Positions 44,516-54,200 are shown, counted from the stretch's first letter. The stretch: 64,000 nucleotides of DNA from Myxococcales bacterium (GCA_020846875.1 JADLDB010000128.1:1-64000), one strand, 5' to 3'. Numbers and translations are program-made. Notes: generated by a model from the sequence alone, not told the origin.

Positions 44516-46614
44516 AGGTGCACCTCCAGGGTGAGCGCGAATTGGCGGGGCGCGCCGGCGGTGAAGTGCCGCGCCGGCAACAGACTGGGTTGGGCTGACG
44601 CTTCCCAGGCGGAAGGAAAGACGAATTCCCCGTCGCGCCACTGGGAGCCGAGGAGGTTCTGCACGTCCAGCACCAGCTCCACGCGGCCCACCCGCAGCGC
44701 CGCGCGGACGTCCCAGAGGAACACGGTGCGGCTGAACTCGTCGTAGGGCAACGGGCGCGGCCCGATGAGCGTCAGGGCGGTGCCGAGGCGCGGCGTCCAG
44801 GTGAGGCCCCACAGCGGGAAGGCGCGCGCGTAGCCGGCGTCGAGCCGCCCCACCAGCGGCGCGAAGTACGGGAGCAGCGAGTCGCTCTCCAGGACGTGCG
44901 CGGTCGCGCCGGTGAGGCTCGCCGCGAGGAAGAGCCCTTCCACCGGCCGCGTCGACACCGTGGCCTGCGCGCCGCCCCGCAGCGTGCTGCCCACGTACAC
45001 CGTGGTGCCTGCCGTGTGGTCGAAGAAGAAGTCGTTGGCGACGTGACTGCCGAACAGCGCCGCGCGCACGTCCACCACCGACTCCAGGAAGGACGCCCCC
45101 ACCTCCGCCCCGCGCACGTGCACGAAGGGCGCGCGCTCTCCGTCGGACAGGCTCCGGGCCTGAGGCGAGCGGAAGCCGTCGCCGTAGTTGAGAAACAGCC
45201 GCCAGGCCTCGCCCAGGGCGCGCTCCACGCCGGCCTTCAAGGCCCAGTGCGGGCCGAACGCAGCGCGCGTCGCGCCCTGCCCGTCGAAGGCCAGCTCGTC
45301 CTTCACCTCGAAGTGCAGCACGTCGAGGCGCCCGCCCAGCATGAAGCGCCACTGCGCCGGCTGCCACGCCACCTCCGTCCACGCGTTCACCGCCGTCTGG
45401 GTGATGGCCGCGGAGAAGTCGTCCCGGTACGGCGAGCCGTCGGCCTCGCGGTAGCCGCGCTGCGACTGGTGAAGGCCGTCGCGCCGCCCCCCGAGGCCCA
45501 GCTCCAGCGTCACCAGCGAGTCGAAGGGGTGGAAGTGGCGCCGGTGGTACGCGCGCGCGCCCAGCAGGCCGCTCGACTGCTGCTGCTCGAGGCCGTCGCC
45601 CTCCGGGTGCTGGAGGAAGCCGGTGAAGTCGTTCTTCAGGCGCAGGTCCGACAGCACGCCGTACACCTCCAGCGTCGTCTTGCCGGACTCGTGCGGCAGC
45701 TCCAGGCCGAGGAGGAGCTGGTGCCGCGACGCCGAGCCGCCCTGCCGGAGTCCAACCGCGTCATAGAAGCCTGCGCCGGCGTCCACCGCGTCCTGGCGCA
45801 CCACCCCCGGCGAGTCGAAGCGGCTGCCCGCGCTGCCCAGCACCGCGCGCAAGCGGGCCGGGCCCACCTTCAGCGTCGCCTGGCCAAGGAGAGAGACGCG
45901 ACCAAAGGCGCGCTGCGGCCCGAAGCCATCACCCTGCACGTACTCCACCGCGGCGAACGTCTCCGGTGCCTCGGTGGGCCGGACGCCGGCGAAGAGGCGC
46001 AGCCGGTTGAAGCTGCCGTAGGACACCGCCGCGCTGAGGCCGGGCTCCTCGAGGCCCAGCTCGTACTGCACCGTGCCCGCCACCGCGAAGTCGCCCTGGA
46101 AGGCGCGGTAGCTGCCTTCCGTCACCCGCACCTCGCGCACCGCGTCCGGGATGAGCCAGTTGACGTCCGCGTAGCCCAGCGCGTGCACGTGGGAGACTTC
46201 GTTGACCGGCAGGCCGGCGACGAGGAGCTCCACGTCCTGGCCGTGCACCGCGTCGAAGCCGCGCAGGAAGAGCTGCTGCGCTTTGCCTTCCCCGCTGTGC
46301 TGGCTGGCGACGAGGCCCGGGACGAGGCGAAGGAGGTCGGTCGCTCCACTCTTCGGCGCGGCCTGCACCACGTCCTGCGGCACGGTGACTTCGGAGGCGG
46401 AGTGCGGCGCGCGCGCCCCTCGGACGGTGGTGGTGCCCAGCGAGGTGCCGGCGTCGACGTCGACGGGCTCGGCGCCTGCGTCCGAGGGAAGGCCCCCTCG
46501 AGGGAGAGGGGAAGCCACGCCCGCGTCGGCGAGCTCCTCGGGCTCCTCATGGGCAGACGCCAGCCGCGCCCACAGGAGCAGGAGAGACAACGCGAGGACG
46601 TGCCCTGCGCGCAC
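44512..46614 (-). CDS. TonB-dependent outer-membrane receptor
   Basis: A 700-residue TonB-dependent receptor. The signal peptide ends about RLASA, and the mature protein begins HEEPEELADAG. The plug domain near 65-175 has GATDLLRLVPGLV, QQLFLRGFDAVHGQDVEL and GLPVNEVSHVHALGYADVN, with His residues near the plug apex. The rest is a 22-strand barrel ending with an aromatic-rich C-terminal strand (LALTLEVHL). GTG 46614 has GGAG at good spacing. Downstream genes overlap it by four bases and a His-rich membrane-protein gene lies upstream, which together suggest a transition-metal or metal-chelate ligand rather than iron siderophore, though that is inference. Confidence 0.92.
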   Translation of the reverse strand: MRAGHVLALSLLLLWARLASAHEEPEELADAGVASPLPRGGLPSDAGAEPVDVDAGTSLGTTTVRGARAPHSASEVTVPQDVVQAAPKSGATDLLRLVPGLVASQHSGEGKAQQLFLRGFDAVHGQDVELLVAGLPVNEVSHVHALGYADVNWLIPDAVREVRVTEGSYRAFQGDFAVAGTVQYELGLEEPGLSAAVSYGSFNRLRLFAGVRPTEAPETFAAVEYVQGDGFGPQRAFGRVSLLGQATLKVGPARLRAVLGSAGSRFDSPGVVRQDAVDAGAGFYDAVGLRQGGSASRHQLLLGLELPHESGKTTLEVYGVLSDLRLKNDFTGFLQHPEGDGLEQQQSSGLLGARAYHRRHFHPFDSLVTLELGLGGRRDGLHQSQRGYREADGSPYRDDFSAAITQTAVNAWTEVAWQPAQWRFMLGGRLDVLHFEVKDELAFDGQGATRAAFGPHWALKAGVERALGEAWRLFLNYGDGFRSPQARSLSDGERAPFVHVRGAEVGASFLESVVDVRAALFGSHVANDFFFDHTAGTTVYVGSTLRGGAQATVSTRPVEGLFLAASLTGATAHVLESDSLLPYFAPLVGRLDAGYARAFPLWGLTWTPRLGTALTLIGPRPLPYDEFSRTVFLWDVRAALRVGRVELVLDVQNLLGSQWRDGEFVFPSAWEASAQPSLLPARHFTAGAPRQFALTLEVHL

Positions 46615-46724
46615 GGCGACTCCAGGAGACAGCGCGGTGGGTGCGCGAGCGCGAGCGTGGCCGCGTCAACGCACGAAGGCTTGCGAGGAACTTCCGCTTT
46701 CCCGGGACAGGAGAGAGGGAGGCC

Positions 46725-47039
46725 CTACGGGCCCTGCGGCTGCTCAGGACGGAACGACGAAGCGAGCGACGGCGCCTCGGGCGCCAACGACTCCGTGCGC
46801 TCGAGTGGCTGCCACACCGCCACCAGGACGGGCATCGCAGGTGCCGACTGGAAGACGGCCTTGCCATGTTCGACGCTGCCCTCACCGTGCGCCCCGGGCC
46901 GTGGCGCGGGCGCGCCGTGCGAGTGCGCGTGCCCGTGGGAGTGCTCCACCGCGTGCAGCACCGGCGAGATGACCAGCGCCCAGCCCAGGGCCAGCAGCCC
47001 CAGGACGGACAGCTCGACGCGGTCGCGGCGGGAGAACAT
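46725..47039 (-). CDS. Small His-rich membrane protein (DUF2946-like)
   Basis: A 104-residue protein with one transmembrane helix (VELSVLGLLALGWALVI) directly followed by a His-rich segment with eight His in about 30 residues (HAVEHSHGHAHSHG and more). It ends in a Pro/Ala-rich tail. Similar short His-rich proteins, including the DUF2946 group, accompany copper and zinc uptake genes. It is probably a metal-binding antenna on the periplasmic face. AGGAGGGAGGTGG lies upstream of ATG 47039, a very strong ribosome site. It appears to be the first gene of the TonB operon; the ATG at 47060 is an alternative. Confidence 0.75.
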   Translation of the reverse strand: MFSRRDRVELSVLGLLALGWALVISPVLHAVEHSHGHAHSHGAPAPRPGAHGEGSVEHGKAVFQSAPAMPVLVAVWQPLERTESLAPEAPSLASSFRPEQPQGP

Positions 47040-47092
47040 CCACCTCCCTCCTAGCCCCATCTCAGCCGCCCGTCATCGCCCGCGTGCAGCCG

Positions 47093-47107
47093 ACGCAGAC
47101 TTTGCGT
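47093..47107. promoter_or_regulatory. Inverted repeat between divergent OsmC and metal operon
   Basis: ACGCA and TGCGT are separated by five bases, 54 bp upstream of the His-rich protein gene and 38 bp upstream of OsmC. It could be an operator shared by both directions. It does not match the classical Fur or Zur box. Confidence 0.35.
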
Positions 47108-47145
47108 GAACCGCCGGTGCGGCGCGCCGGCTCAGAGGGGACATC

Positions 47146-47589
47146 ATGGCGACCACTTCGGAGATTGTGGTGACCCTCCCCGGCGGCCGGCGCGTCGACG
47201 CGCTCATCGGCGGGCACGTCGTCCGCACGGACCAACCGAAGGACAACGGCGGCGAAGACACCGCACCCTCCCCCTTCAACCTCTTCCTCGCCTCCCTCGG
47301 CACCTGCGCCGGCATCTTCGTGCAGGGCTTCTGCGCGAAGCGCGGCATCTCCACCGACGGCATCGTCCTCAAGGAGCGCCCCAGCTACTCGCCCGAGGGC
47401 GTGCTGACCGCGGTGGACATCGACATCGAGCTGCCCGCCGGCTTCCCCGAGAAGTACCGCGAGGCCGTGGTGCGCGTCGCGTCCGAGTGCAGCGTGAAGC
47501 GCGCCATCGCCGCGCAGCCCCACTTCACCGTCCGCGCCGTTTCCCCCGCCGCCCCTCCCGACGCTCGCACCACGCTCGCGGCGCCCTGA
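47146..47589 (+). CDS. OsmC/YhfA-like protein
   Basis: A 147-residue OsmC-superfamily protein, typical length. The central motif PSPFNLFLASLGTCAGIFVQGFC supplies the conserved helix with one Cys, and a second Cys occurs at ASECSVKRAI, consistent with the Cys pair used to reduce organic hydroperoxides or with the YhfA subgroup. GAGGGG precedes the ATG at good spacing. It is divergent from the metal-uptake operon and could defend against metal-driven peroxide stress, but this is inference. Confidence 0.88.
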   Translation: MATTSEIVVTLPGGRRVDALIGGHVVRTDQPKDNGGEDTAPSPFNLFLASLGTCAGIFVQGFCAKRGISTDGIVLKERPSYSPEGVLTAVDIDIELPAGFPEKYREAVVRVASECSVKRAIAAQPHFTVRAVSPAAPPDARTTLAAP

Positions 47590-47922
47590 CGGCACGCGAG
47601 GGCCGTCCCTGGTTCACCTCCACACGGTGGGCAGGCCGTGCCCATGGTGTGGAGACGATTCCCCCGCGGCGCCGACGCCGTGCCCCGGAGGTGGGTGGCC
47701 GTCCAACCGCCGGGGATGCGCAGGGCCGACTCGCTCAGCCGGCGCGAGTGCTCGCCGCTCTTGTGCAGGGAGACGTCGGACGCGGCGGAGCGCGGGCGGC
47801 TGCTCCCCGGCGCCAGCTCCTCCACCGCGGCACCCCGGCGCTCCGGGCGCTCGGACGACTGGAAGATTCCAGCCAGAAGGACACGCGTGCGCCGCGCGCC
47901 GCGCCGGGGTAGGTCGCGCCGC
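47590..47922. other. 333-bp region between OsmC and hemerythrin genes
   Basis: It holds the strong hairpin at 47620-47652. Beyond it, a minus-strand frame from ATG 47924 has near-complete third-position G/C and a plausible composition (SDVSLHKSGEHSRRLSESAL), but it has no stop before OsmC. The plus-strand frame upstream of hemerythrin has the same wobble positions, so bias cannot settle the strand. I call no gene here; see findings. Confidence 0.4.
47620..47652. terminator. 14-pair hairpin downstream of OsmC
   Basis: Thirty bases after the OsmC stop, CCACACGGTGGGCA pairs with TGCCCATGGTGTGG around loop GGCCG: 14 positions with one G.G mismatch and one wobble. No T-run follows. It is a good terminator or RNA-end-protecting hairpin. 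Confidence 0.6.
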
Positions 47923-48441
47923 ATGGTCGGGGGAGAAATCAGCACCGGCAGCTTCGACGTCATCGAGGCGCTCCACGCCGCACACCAGCGCGCTCGCACC
48001 GCCCTGAAGCTGGCCGCGTCCCTGGGCACCGCGTCCGCCACCGAGGCCACCGCCGAACTGGCCCACGCCATCGCGACGACTCTCGGGGAGGACGTCCCCC
48101 GCCACATGCACCACGAAGAGGAGGTGCTGGCCCCGCGGCTGGCCGGCCTGCACGTGGTGGTGGACGCCGCGCTCGAGCGGATGAAGCAGGAGCACTTCCA
48201 GCTCCACGCCAACCTCGCCCAGGTCACCACCCTGTGTGAGTCCATCGCCCGCGACGTGTCGCGGCTCCATGCCCTGCGCTTCTCCCTGGACACCGCCGTG
48301 CAGACGTTGTCGGCCCGCCTCGCCGCGCACCACGAGATGGAGGAGTCCATCGTCTTCCCCGCCATCCGCCGGTTGATGCCGCCGCGAGACCAGACGGACG
48401 TGCGCCGGGAGCTGCGCGCGCGGCGACGCCTGGACAGCTGA
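47923..48441 (+). CDS. Hemerythrin HHE-domain protein
   Basis: A 172-residue cytoplasmic protein with a hemerythrin-type four-helix bundle. Candidate di-iron ligands are HAAHQRAR near residue 19, RHMHHEEEVLAPRL near 60, QEHFQLH near 88, and HHEMEESIVFPAI near 135. Such proteins bind O2 or NO, or act in iron and oxidative-stress responses. ATG 47923 was taken because upstream sequence in this frame is Arg/Trp-rich and unlike the domain. It is near OsmC, which may reflect a shared stress theme. Confidence 0.85.
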   Translation: MVGGEISTGSFDVIEALHAAHQRARTALKLAASLGTASATEATAELAHAIATTLGEDVPRHMHHEEEVLAPRLAGLHVVVDAALERMKQEHFQLHANLAQVTTLCESIARDVSRLHALRFSLDTAVQTLSARLAAHHEMEESIVFPAIRRLMPPRDQTDVRRELRARRRLDS

Positions 48442-48562
48442 GCGCCTCAGGCACCGAGCTGCGGGCCTCGAGGAAGCGGTAGCCGCGCGGTCGAGGACCG
48501 ACGCCGCGGCGAGCGCCCACCAGCCCCTCGACTCCCCACCGGAAGGTCCAAGGCTCCCGAGG

Positions 48563-48616
48563 TCCACCTGGGCCCGGAAAACGTCGTCAGGACGACACTT
48601 TCGGGGCCCACGTGGA
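48563..48616. terminator. Long 54-base hairpin, bidirectional terminator or structured RNA
   Basis: An 18-base arm starting TCCACCTGGGCCCGGAAA pairs with its partner ending GGCCCACGTGGA at 16 of 18 positions. Inside it GTCGTC pairs with GACGAC around AG. It starts four bases after the stop of the minus-strand gene ending at 48620 and lies 122 bases after the hemerythrin stop. It is far longer than a usual intrinsic terminator stem. Confidence 0.6.
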
Positions 48617-48619
48617 TGC

Positions 48620-49090
48620 TCACCCGTCCCAGGGCTCGAGCAACCGCCGCAGCACCGCCGCGTTGCGTGCCTCGTCCAGCACACGCCCGTCGAGCAACGC
48701 TCGCGCGTGCCCTTTCGACAGACACCACAACTGCAGCATGTCCTCCCACTCGCCCAGCACCGCCACCACCCCCACGTCTGCCTCCGCACGGAAGAGGTCG
48801 TTCAGGTTGTGCACCAGCGCCTCCACACCCTCGCACTCCCACTTCTCGTGCACCTCGCGCCACGCCACCTCCAGCACCGGCGGCGCCCCCGTGCGCACGT
48901 CCAACAGCTTCAGCTTCGCCGCGCTCCCTCCCAACGCATGGAGCAGCGGCCCCACCGCCTCGTCCGGCGTGGCCTGGAGTGAAATCGACAACCCGCCGGC
49001 GAGCCGCCCGGCGTGACAGAGCCGCACCAGGCGCTTCGCCGCGCCCCGCCCCTTCAGCAGCCCCAGCGCTTTCAGCGTCGTCGCCAGCAC
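48620..49090 (-). CDS. Hypothetical small protein
   Basis: A 156-residue protein that I do not recognise. It is mixed alpha/beta with no signal peptide, and contains LVRLCHAGRLAGGLSISL, VLEVAWREVHEKWECEG and VGVVAVLGEWEDMLQLW. GTG 49090 has GAGG six bases upstream. The gene is divergent from the DUF2461 gene, with only 24 bases between starts, so their promoters must overlap each other's coding sequence or be very compact. Codon bias supports it as real despite the tight spacing. Confidence 0.55.
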   Translation of the reverse strand: MLATTLKALGLLKGRGAAKRLVRLCHAGRLAGGLSISLQATPDEAVGPLLHALGGSAAKLKLLDVRTGAPPVLEVAWREVHEKWECEGVEALVHNLNDLFRAEADVGVVAVLGEWEDMLQLWCLSKGHARALLDGRVLDEARNAAVLRRLLEPWDG

Positions 49091-49114
49091 GCGCGCCTCA
49101 TACAGTGCCCCGCC

Positions 49115-49813
49115 ATGTCCTTCGACGGCTTTCCCCGAGGCGGCGTCAACTTCTTCCGGCAGCTCAAGGTGCTGCAGGACCGCGAGTGGTTCAAGGCCCA
49201 CAAGGCCGACTTCGAGGAGCTCTGGCAGCGGCCGATGACGGCCCTCTTCGACGAGCTGCACCAGCGCTTCCAGCGCGCCTTCCCCTCGGTGAAGCAGACC
49301 AAGCCCAAGGTGTTCCGCCTCTACCGCGACGTGCGCTTCAGCAAAGACAAGTCGCCCTTCAAGACGCACATGGCCGCGGTGCTGCCCCTCTTCCCCGGAA
49401 AGAGCCCGGAGTGGGCCACCGGCTTCTATTGCTCCTTCGGTGAAGAGGTGTACGTCGCCGCCGGCCGGTGGGTGCTGGAGCCCGACGAGTTGGCCCGCTT
49501 CCGCAAGGCCGTCCTCGCGGACAAGACGGGCGCGCCGCTGGCCACCGCGGTGAAGAAGCTCACGGCGAAGGGCTTCGAGGTGTCCGCCCACGAGTCCCTC
49601 AAGCGGCCGCCGCCCGGCGTGGACAAGGCGCACCCGCGCCTCGCGCTGCTCAAGTTGAAGGGCTTCGCCTTCTCCTTCCCCCAGCGCACCGCGGCCTCGC
49701 TGGAGGACGGGAAGAAGCTGGTCGCCGGCCTGGTGAAGGACGTGGAGGCCGCCGCGCCGCTGCTGCGCTGGGTGGAGGCGCTCTCGAAGGGCGGCCCGCT
49801 GCCGAAGGTGTGA
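49115..49813 (+). CDS. DUF2461 / TIGR02453 family protein
   Basis: A 232-residue protein of the TIGR02453 (DUF2461) family, near the usual length. Family landmarks are FLRQL-like FFRQLKVLQDREWFKAHK near the start, KPKVFRLYRDVRFSKDKSPFKTHMAAV, then GFYCSFGEEVYVAAGRWVLEPDEL. The biochemical role of the family is not established. It ends next to a 9-pair hairpin separating it from a convergent lipoprotein gene. Confidence 0.9.
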   Translation: MSFDGFPRGGVNFFRQLKVLQDREWFKAHKADFEELWQRPMTALFDELHQRFQRAFPSVKQTKPKVFRLYRDVRFSKDKSPFKTHMAAVLPLFPGKSPEWATGFYCSFGEEVYVAAGRWVLEPDELARFRKAVLADKTGAPLATAVKKLTAKGFEVSAHESLKRPPPGVDKAHPRLALLKLKGFAFSFPQRTAASLEDGKKLVAGLVKDVEAAAPLLRWVEALSKGGPLPKV

Positions 49814-49833
49814 CTCGCGCTCCGAAAACACGA

Positions 49834-49867
49834 CGGGCGGCGCAGCCGAGTATGGCCACGCCGCCCG
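49834..49867. terminator. Bidirectional terminator hairpin
   Basis: CGGGCGGCG (49834-49842) pairs perfectly with CGCCGCCCG (49859-49867); the loop contains a further GCC/GGC pairing. It lies between the stops of convergent genes 83 bp apart and is followed by AAA on the plus strand. Confidence 0.7.
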
Positions 49868-49896
49868 AAAGAGGTGTCAGCCTCAGCCGCGGGCGC

Positions 49897-50970
49897 TTAC
49901 TGGCAGGCCATCGCCGCGCCGTCGCAGGTGCCGCCCATGAAGCAGGCCTCACCGTTGTTCACGCACGCCGGCAGGATGAAGATGAGGTCGCAGCACTGAC
50001 CCGCGGTGCAGGGCGTCCCCAGCAGCGAGCAGAGGTCCGGCAGGCCGCCGTCGAAGGGCAGGCCGCCGCCGCCGCCGCCGATGCCACCGCCGAAGCCGCC
50101 GCCCTGGCCGCCCACGCAGGTGCCCGCGTCGAGGTCGCACACCGAGACCCCCTGGCAGGTCTGGCACGCACCGCCCGGCACGCCCACGCCGCAGCGCGCG
50201 TTGCTGAACATGGACGGCTGCACGCAGGTGTTCCCGTCACAGCAGCCGGTGGCGCAGTTGGTCGCGCTGCAGGTGCCGCCGCCCATGCACGCGCCGCCGG
50301 TGCAGTTCTGCCCAGTGCCGGTGTCGCACATCTGGCAGAAGACGCCCTGGCTGCCGCAGGACATGTTGGTGTTGCCCGCCAGGCAGTTGCCGGTGGACAC
50401 GTCCACGCAGCCCGCGCACGGAGTGCAGGTGCCGGACACGCAGGTGTTGCCCATGGTGCAGGGCGCGCACTGGGCGCCGCCGGTGCCGCAGCGCGACGGC
50501 GTCAACTGCGTCACACAGGTGCCCGAGGCCGTGCAGCAGCCGTTGGAGCAGTTGGTCGCGTTGCAGCCCATCGCGCCGCCGCCGCCGCCGGTGCCACCGC
50601 CGCCGCCACCCGAGCCGCCACCGCTGCCGCCGCCGGTGCCTCCTCCCGAGCCGCCACCGCTGCCGCCGCCGGTGCCCCCGCCCGAGCCGCCGCCGGTGCC
50701 GGGGGTGCCGCACTTGCCGCCGAACTCCTTGAGCGGGTCCAACTTGTCGCAGGTCTGCCCCGTGGCGCAGACAGCGCAGGACGCGCCGGCCGCGCCGCAC
50801 GCCTCTCGGGAGATGCCCTTGAAACAACTGCCCGTCTCGTCGCAGCAGCCGTCACAGTTGCTGGCGTTGCACCGGGTAATGGGAGGACGCGAACCGCAGG
50901 CGGGAAAGGCCGCCACGAGAAAACCCACCAACGCGCCGAGCGCGAGTGCCCTGGAAACCTGCTGCGTCAT
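49897..50970 (-). CDS. Cys-rich lipoprotein with Gly-Ser linker
   Basis: A 357-residue lipoprotein with lipobox AAFPAC. A first Cys-rich module (CNASNCDGCCDETGSCFKG, CAVCATGQTC) precedes a Gly/Ser/Thr linker of 40 residues. A second block of CNATNCSNGCC, CTPCAGCVDVSTGNC and CSATNCATGCCDGNTC modules follows, then a Gly-rich stretch and a final Cys-rich domain. Such CC-containing repeats form disulfide-knotted units at the myxobacterial surface. No enzymatic motif is present. It is divergent from the 1080-residue lipoprotein. Confidence 0.82.
   Translation of the reverse strand: MTQQVSRALALGALVGFLVAAFPACGSRPPITRCNASNCDGCCDETGSCFKGISREACGAAGASCAVCATGQTCDKLDPLKEFGGKCGTPGTGGGSGGGTGGGSGGGSGGGTGGGSGGGSGGGGGGTGGGGGAMGCNATNCSNGCCTASGTCVTQLTPSRCGTGGAQCAPCTMGNTCVSGTCTPCAGCVDVSTGNCLAGNTNMSCGSQGVFCQMCDTGTGQNCTGGACMGGGTCSATNCATGCCDGNTCVQPSMFSNARCGVGVPGGACQTCQGVSVCDLDAGTCVGGQGGGFGGGIGGGGGGLPFDGGLPDLCSLLGTPCTAGQCCDLIFILPACVNNGEACFMGGTCDGAAMACQ
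50570..50700 (-). repeat. Gly-Ser-Thr linker tandem repeat
   Basis: Repeated 24 to 36-base units of GGN with AGC and ACC codons encode (Gly)n-Ser/Thr. A 36-base unit is repeated nearly exactly, so this array too could vary in length in frame. Confidence 0.6.
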
Positions 50971-51203
50971 GTCCTTGCTTCTCCCCGACTCGGAGGGCGC
51001 TTTCCCGCGCCTGAAAGTCGTCTGTCACGGCCCTTTGAAGGTGGTGCGTCTACACACACTGCCCGGCGGGAACAAGCCCCGGGCGTAGGGAGATGTAGGC
51101 GCGGACGTGTGGCTGGCGCGCGTGTAGGGGGGTTGATCTCCCCTGCCCACAGGTCCAATGTGCGCGTCCCTCGTTCCCGTTTCCAGTTGGGGAGATGCAC
51201 CAC

Positions 51204-54200
51204 ATGAAGCCTTCGTTCGTCGCGCGAGGCGCGCTGGTTCTCGGAGTACTCGCACTCGCCGTCAGCGGCTGTGACTGCCGCGGCAACCCGGGCGTCAACC
51301 GGAGCCTGGGGGAGTTGGGGGTGGTGTGGCGCAACGCGCAGGGCGAGCGCATCATCAGCCGCGACGCCGTCTACGACTTCGGCAACGCGCTGGTGGGCGA
51401 GAAGAAAGAGCTCACCATGACGGTGCGCAACTCCGGCGCCGGCAAGCTGTCGCTGATGAAGCTGGAGCGCACGACGGGTGACTCGGTGGCCATCGGCGCG
51501 GCGCCCGCCGACACCGACGCCTTCGAGGTGCAGTTCACCACCGCCGAGCTCGAGCCGTCGGGGCAGGTGGAGTACCGCATGTTCTTCACGCCCCGCGGGC
51601 TGAAGGGCGACTGGGAAGTGAAGCTGCTGCTCACCTCGGAAGGCGCGCGCCCGGAGGACGCCACCGCCGTCATCACCCTGCGCGGCCAGGGGGAGAAGGG
51701 CAGCTGCGACCTGCCCACCACCATCGACTTCGGCAAGGTGCCGGTGGGGGAGACGCTGACGTACGCGGTGCCGTACTTGAATCCCACCTCGCTGCCGGCC
51801 ATCGGGCAGGTGGGCGCCATCACCGGCACCGACGCGTCCAACTTCGGCTTCGCGCCCAACACGCCGATGGGCAACGTGCCAGTCAACCCCATGTCCACCA
51901 CCGAGGTGGTCTTCACCTTCAGCCCCACCGAGAAGCGGCAGTACACCGCGCAGGTGACGATGAAGGGCGCGGGCGAGTGCCCGGAGCAGACCGTCACCAT
52001 CACCGGCGAGGGCAGCGACGACGTGCTCACCTGGACGCCCACCGAGCTCAACTACGGCTTCGTCAGCCCGGGCTACGAGGCGGTGCGCGAGGTGCTCTTC
52101 ACCAACCTGTCCAACGTGCCCATCACCCTGACGGAGGTGACCAGCGGCTCGCCGGCGGACTTCTACCAGGTGGTGACGCCGGGCGGAGACGCCACCAGGT
52201 TCGTGGTGCCGGGCGGAGGGGCGACCACGCCGCTGAAGGTGGCGTGCAACCCCAGCCAACTGGGGCGGCGGGACTCCACGCTCACCTTCAAGACGCCGCT
52301 CACCCGCGCGGCGATGGGGACCATCACGCTCAAGTGCACGGGCGGCGGGCCGAAGATCAAGGTGACGCCGCGGCCCACCTTGGGCTTCGGGCGGGTCGGC
52401 TACTTCCCCGGCTCCTCGTCCTTCTCGGTCACCCGGAAGGTGAACGTGCAGAACGTGGGGACGCGGCCGCCGATGCCGGACCCGACGTCGGCGCTCTTCC
52501 TGGGGCGGGTGGCGATGGACGGCACGCCGGGCGAGCTGCCGCTGTTCGAGCTTCAGCCGAAGAATGCGCAGACGGCGCAGGACGAGTTCACGGTGGCGCT
52601 GGGCAGCCCCTACAACCCGGCCAACGGGCTGCAGGCCATCGCCGGGCAGAACTTCGTCGACCTCTCGGTGACGTTGAACCCGAAGTCGGTGGGCCTGAAG
52701 GAAGCGGAGCTCATCATCTACTCCAACGACTCCACTGAGCCGGAGGTGCGCCTCACCGTCACCGCCGACGCGCAGCAGTTGCCGCCGTGCAACTACCGGG
52801 TGGAGCCGGCGATGGCCAACTTCGGGCTGGTGGCGCCGGGGCAGACGAAGGACCTGCCCATCACCATCACCAACCTGGGCCAGGCGCAGACGGACGTCTG
52901 CTACCTGTCGGGCATCGACCTCTCGGCGGGGACGGACCTGGCGTACAGCCTGGTGGGCGGGCCGGTGGTGGAGAAGGAGCTGCAGCCGGGCCAGTCGTGG
53001 AACGTGGTGGTGCGGGTGGCGCCCACGGGGGCGACGCCGACGACGCTGGTGACGCTCACCGGCGCGCTCACCTTCAACGTGACGTCGCCGACCAACCCGC
53101 AGGGCCTCGTGCCCTTGCGGACCTCCGTGGGCCCGTCGTGCCTGGCGATTACCCCGGACCCGCTGGACTTCGGGACCACCAAGCCCGGGTGCAACTCGGC
53201 GCCGCGGACGCTGAACGTCTACAACGTCTGCAACACCACGATGACCATCATGGGCTTCTCGGTGCCGGCGGCCGGCGGCCAGGCGCCGGGCGGGCCCAAC
53301 TGCGCGGGCACCAACCCCTGCCCAGAGTTCTTCCGGGTCGTCACGCCGATGATTCCGACGGGTGGGCTGTCGCTGCCTCCGGGCGCGGCGCCGGTTCAGT
53401 TGCAGATGAAGTACGCGCCCATCGACGTCGGGGCTGACACGGGCGCGCTGGCCATCGACGCGATTCAGAACGGCCAGTCCATCACCTACCTGGTGGGGCT
53501 GCAGGGGAACGGGGACGCCACCGGCCAGCAGACGGACACCTTCCTGCAGGACCAGTCGCCGAAGGCAGACATCCTGCTGGTGGTGGATGACTCGGGCTCG
53601 ATGCAGGACAAACAGAGCAGCCTGGCGGCGAACTTCTCGTCCTTCATCCAGTACGCGGTGGCGGCCAACGTCGACTACCACATCGGCATCACCACCACCT
53701 CGACGGCCCGGCAGGAGTGCGTGCCCGGCTTCGGGTGTCTGGGCAACTCGAAGGCGCCGGCGGGCGAGCTGTACCTCGACGGGCCCACCAACTCGCGCGT
53801 CATCACCCCGGCCACGACCAACGTCTCGCAGGTGTTCGCGCGGATGGCGAACGTGGGCATCGACGGCAACGGCACCGAGGCGGGCCTGGAGACGTCGGTG
53901 ATGGCGCTGACACCGCCGAAGGTCGCCAACGAGAACGCCGGCTTCCTGCGGACGGACGCCAACCTGGCGGTGGTGATCATCTCCGACGCGGGAGACCAGT
54001 CGCCGCAGCCGGTCAGCTACTACCAGAACCGGCTCATCAACGTGAAAGGCTTCAACCGGCTGTCGATGTTCACCTTCAGCACGATTGGGCCGCTCTTGCC
54101 GTCCGAGCCCTCGGGCTGCACCTACGACGGCGGCGGCGACGTGGCGCGCTACCGCGCCATCACCAACTACACGTCGGGCGTGACGGATGAAATCTGCAAC

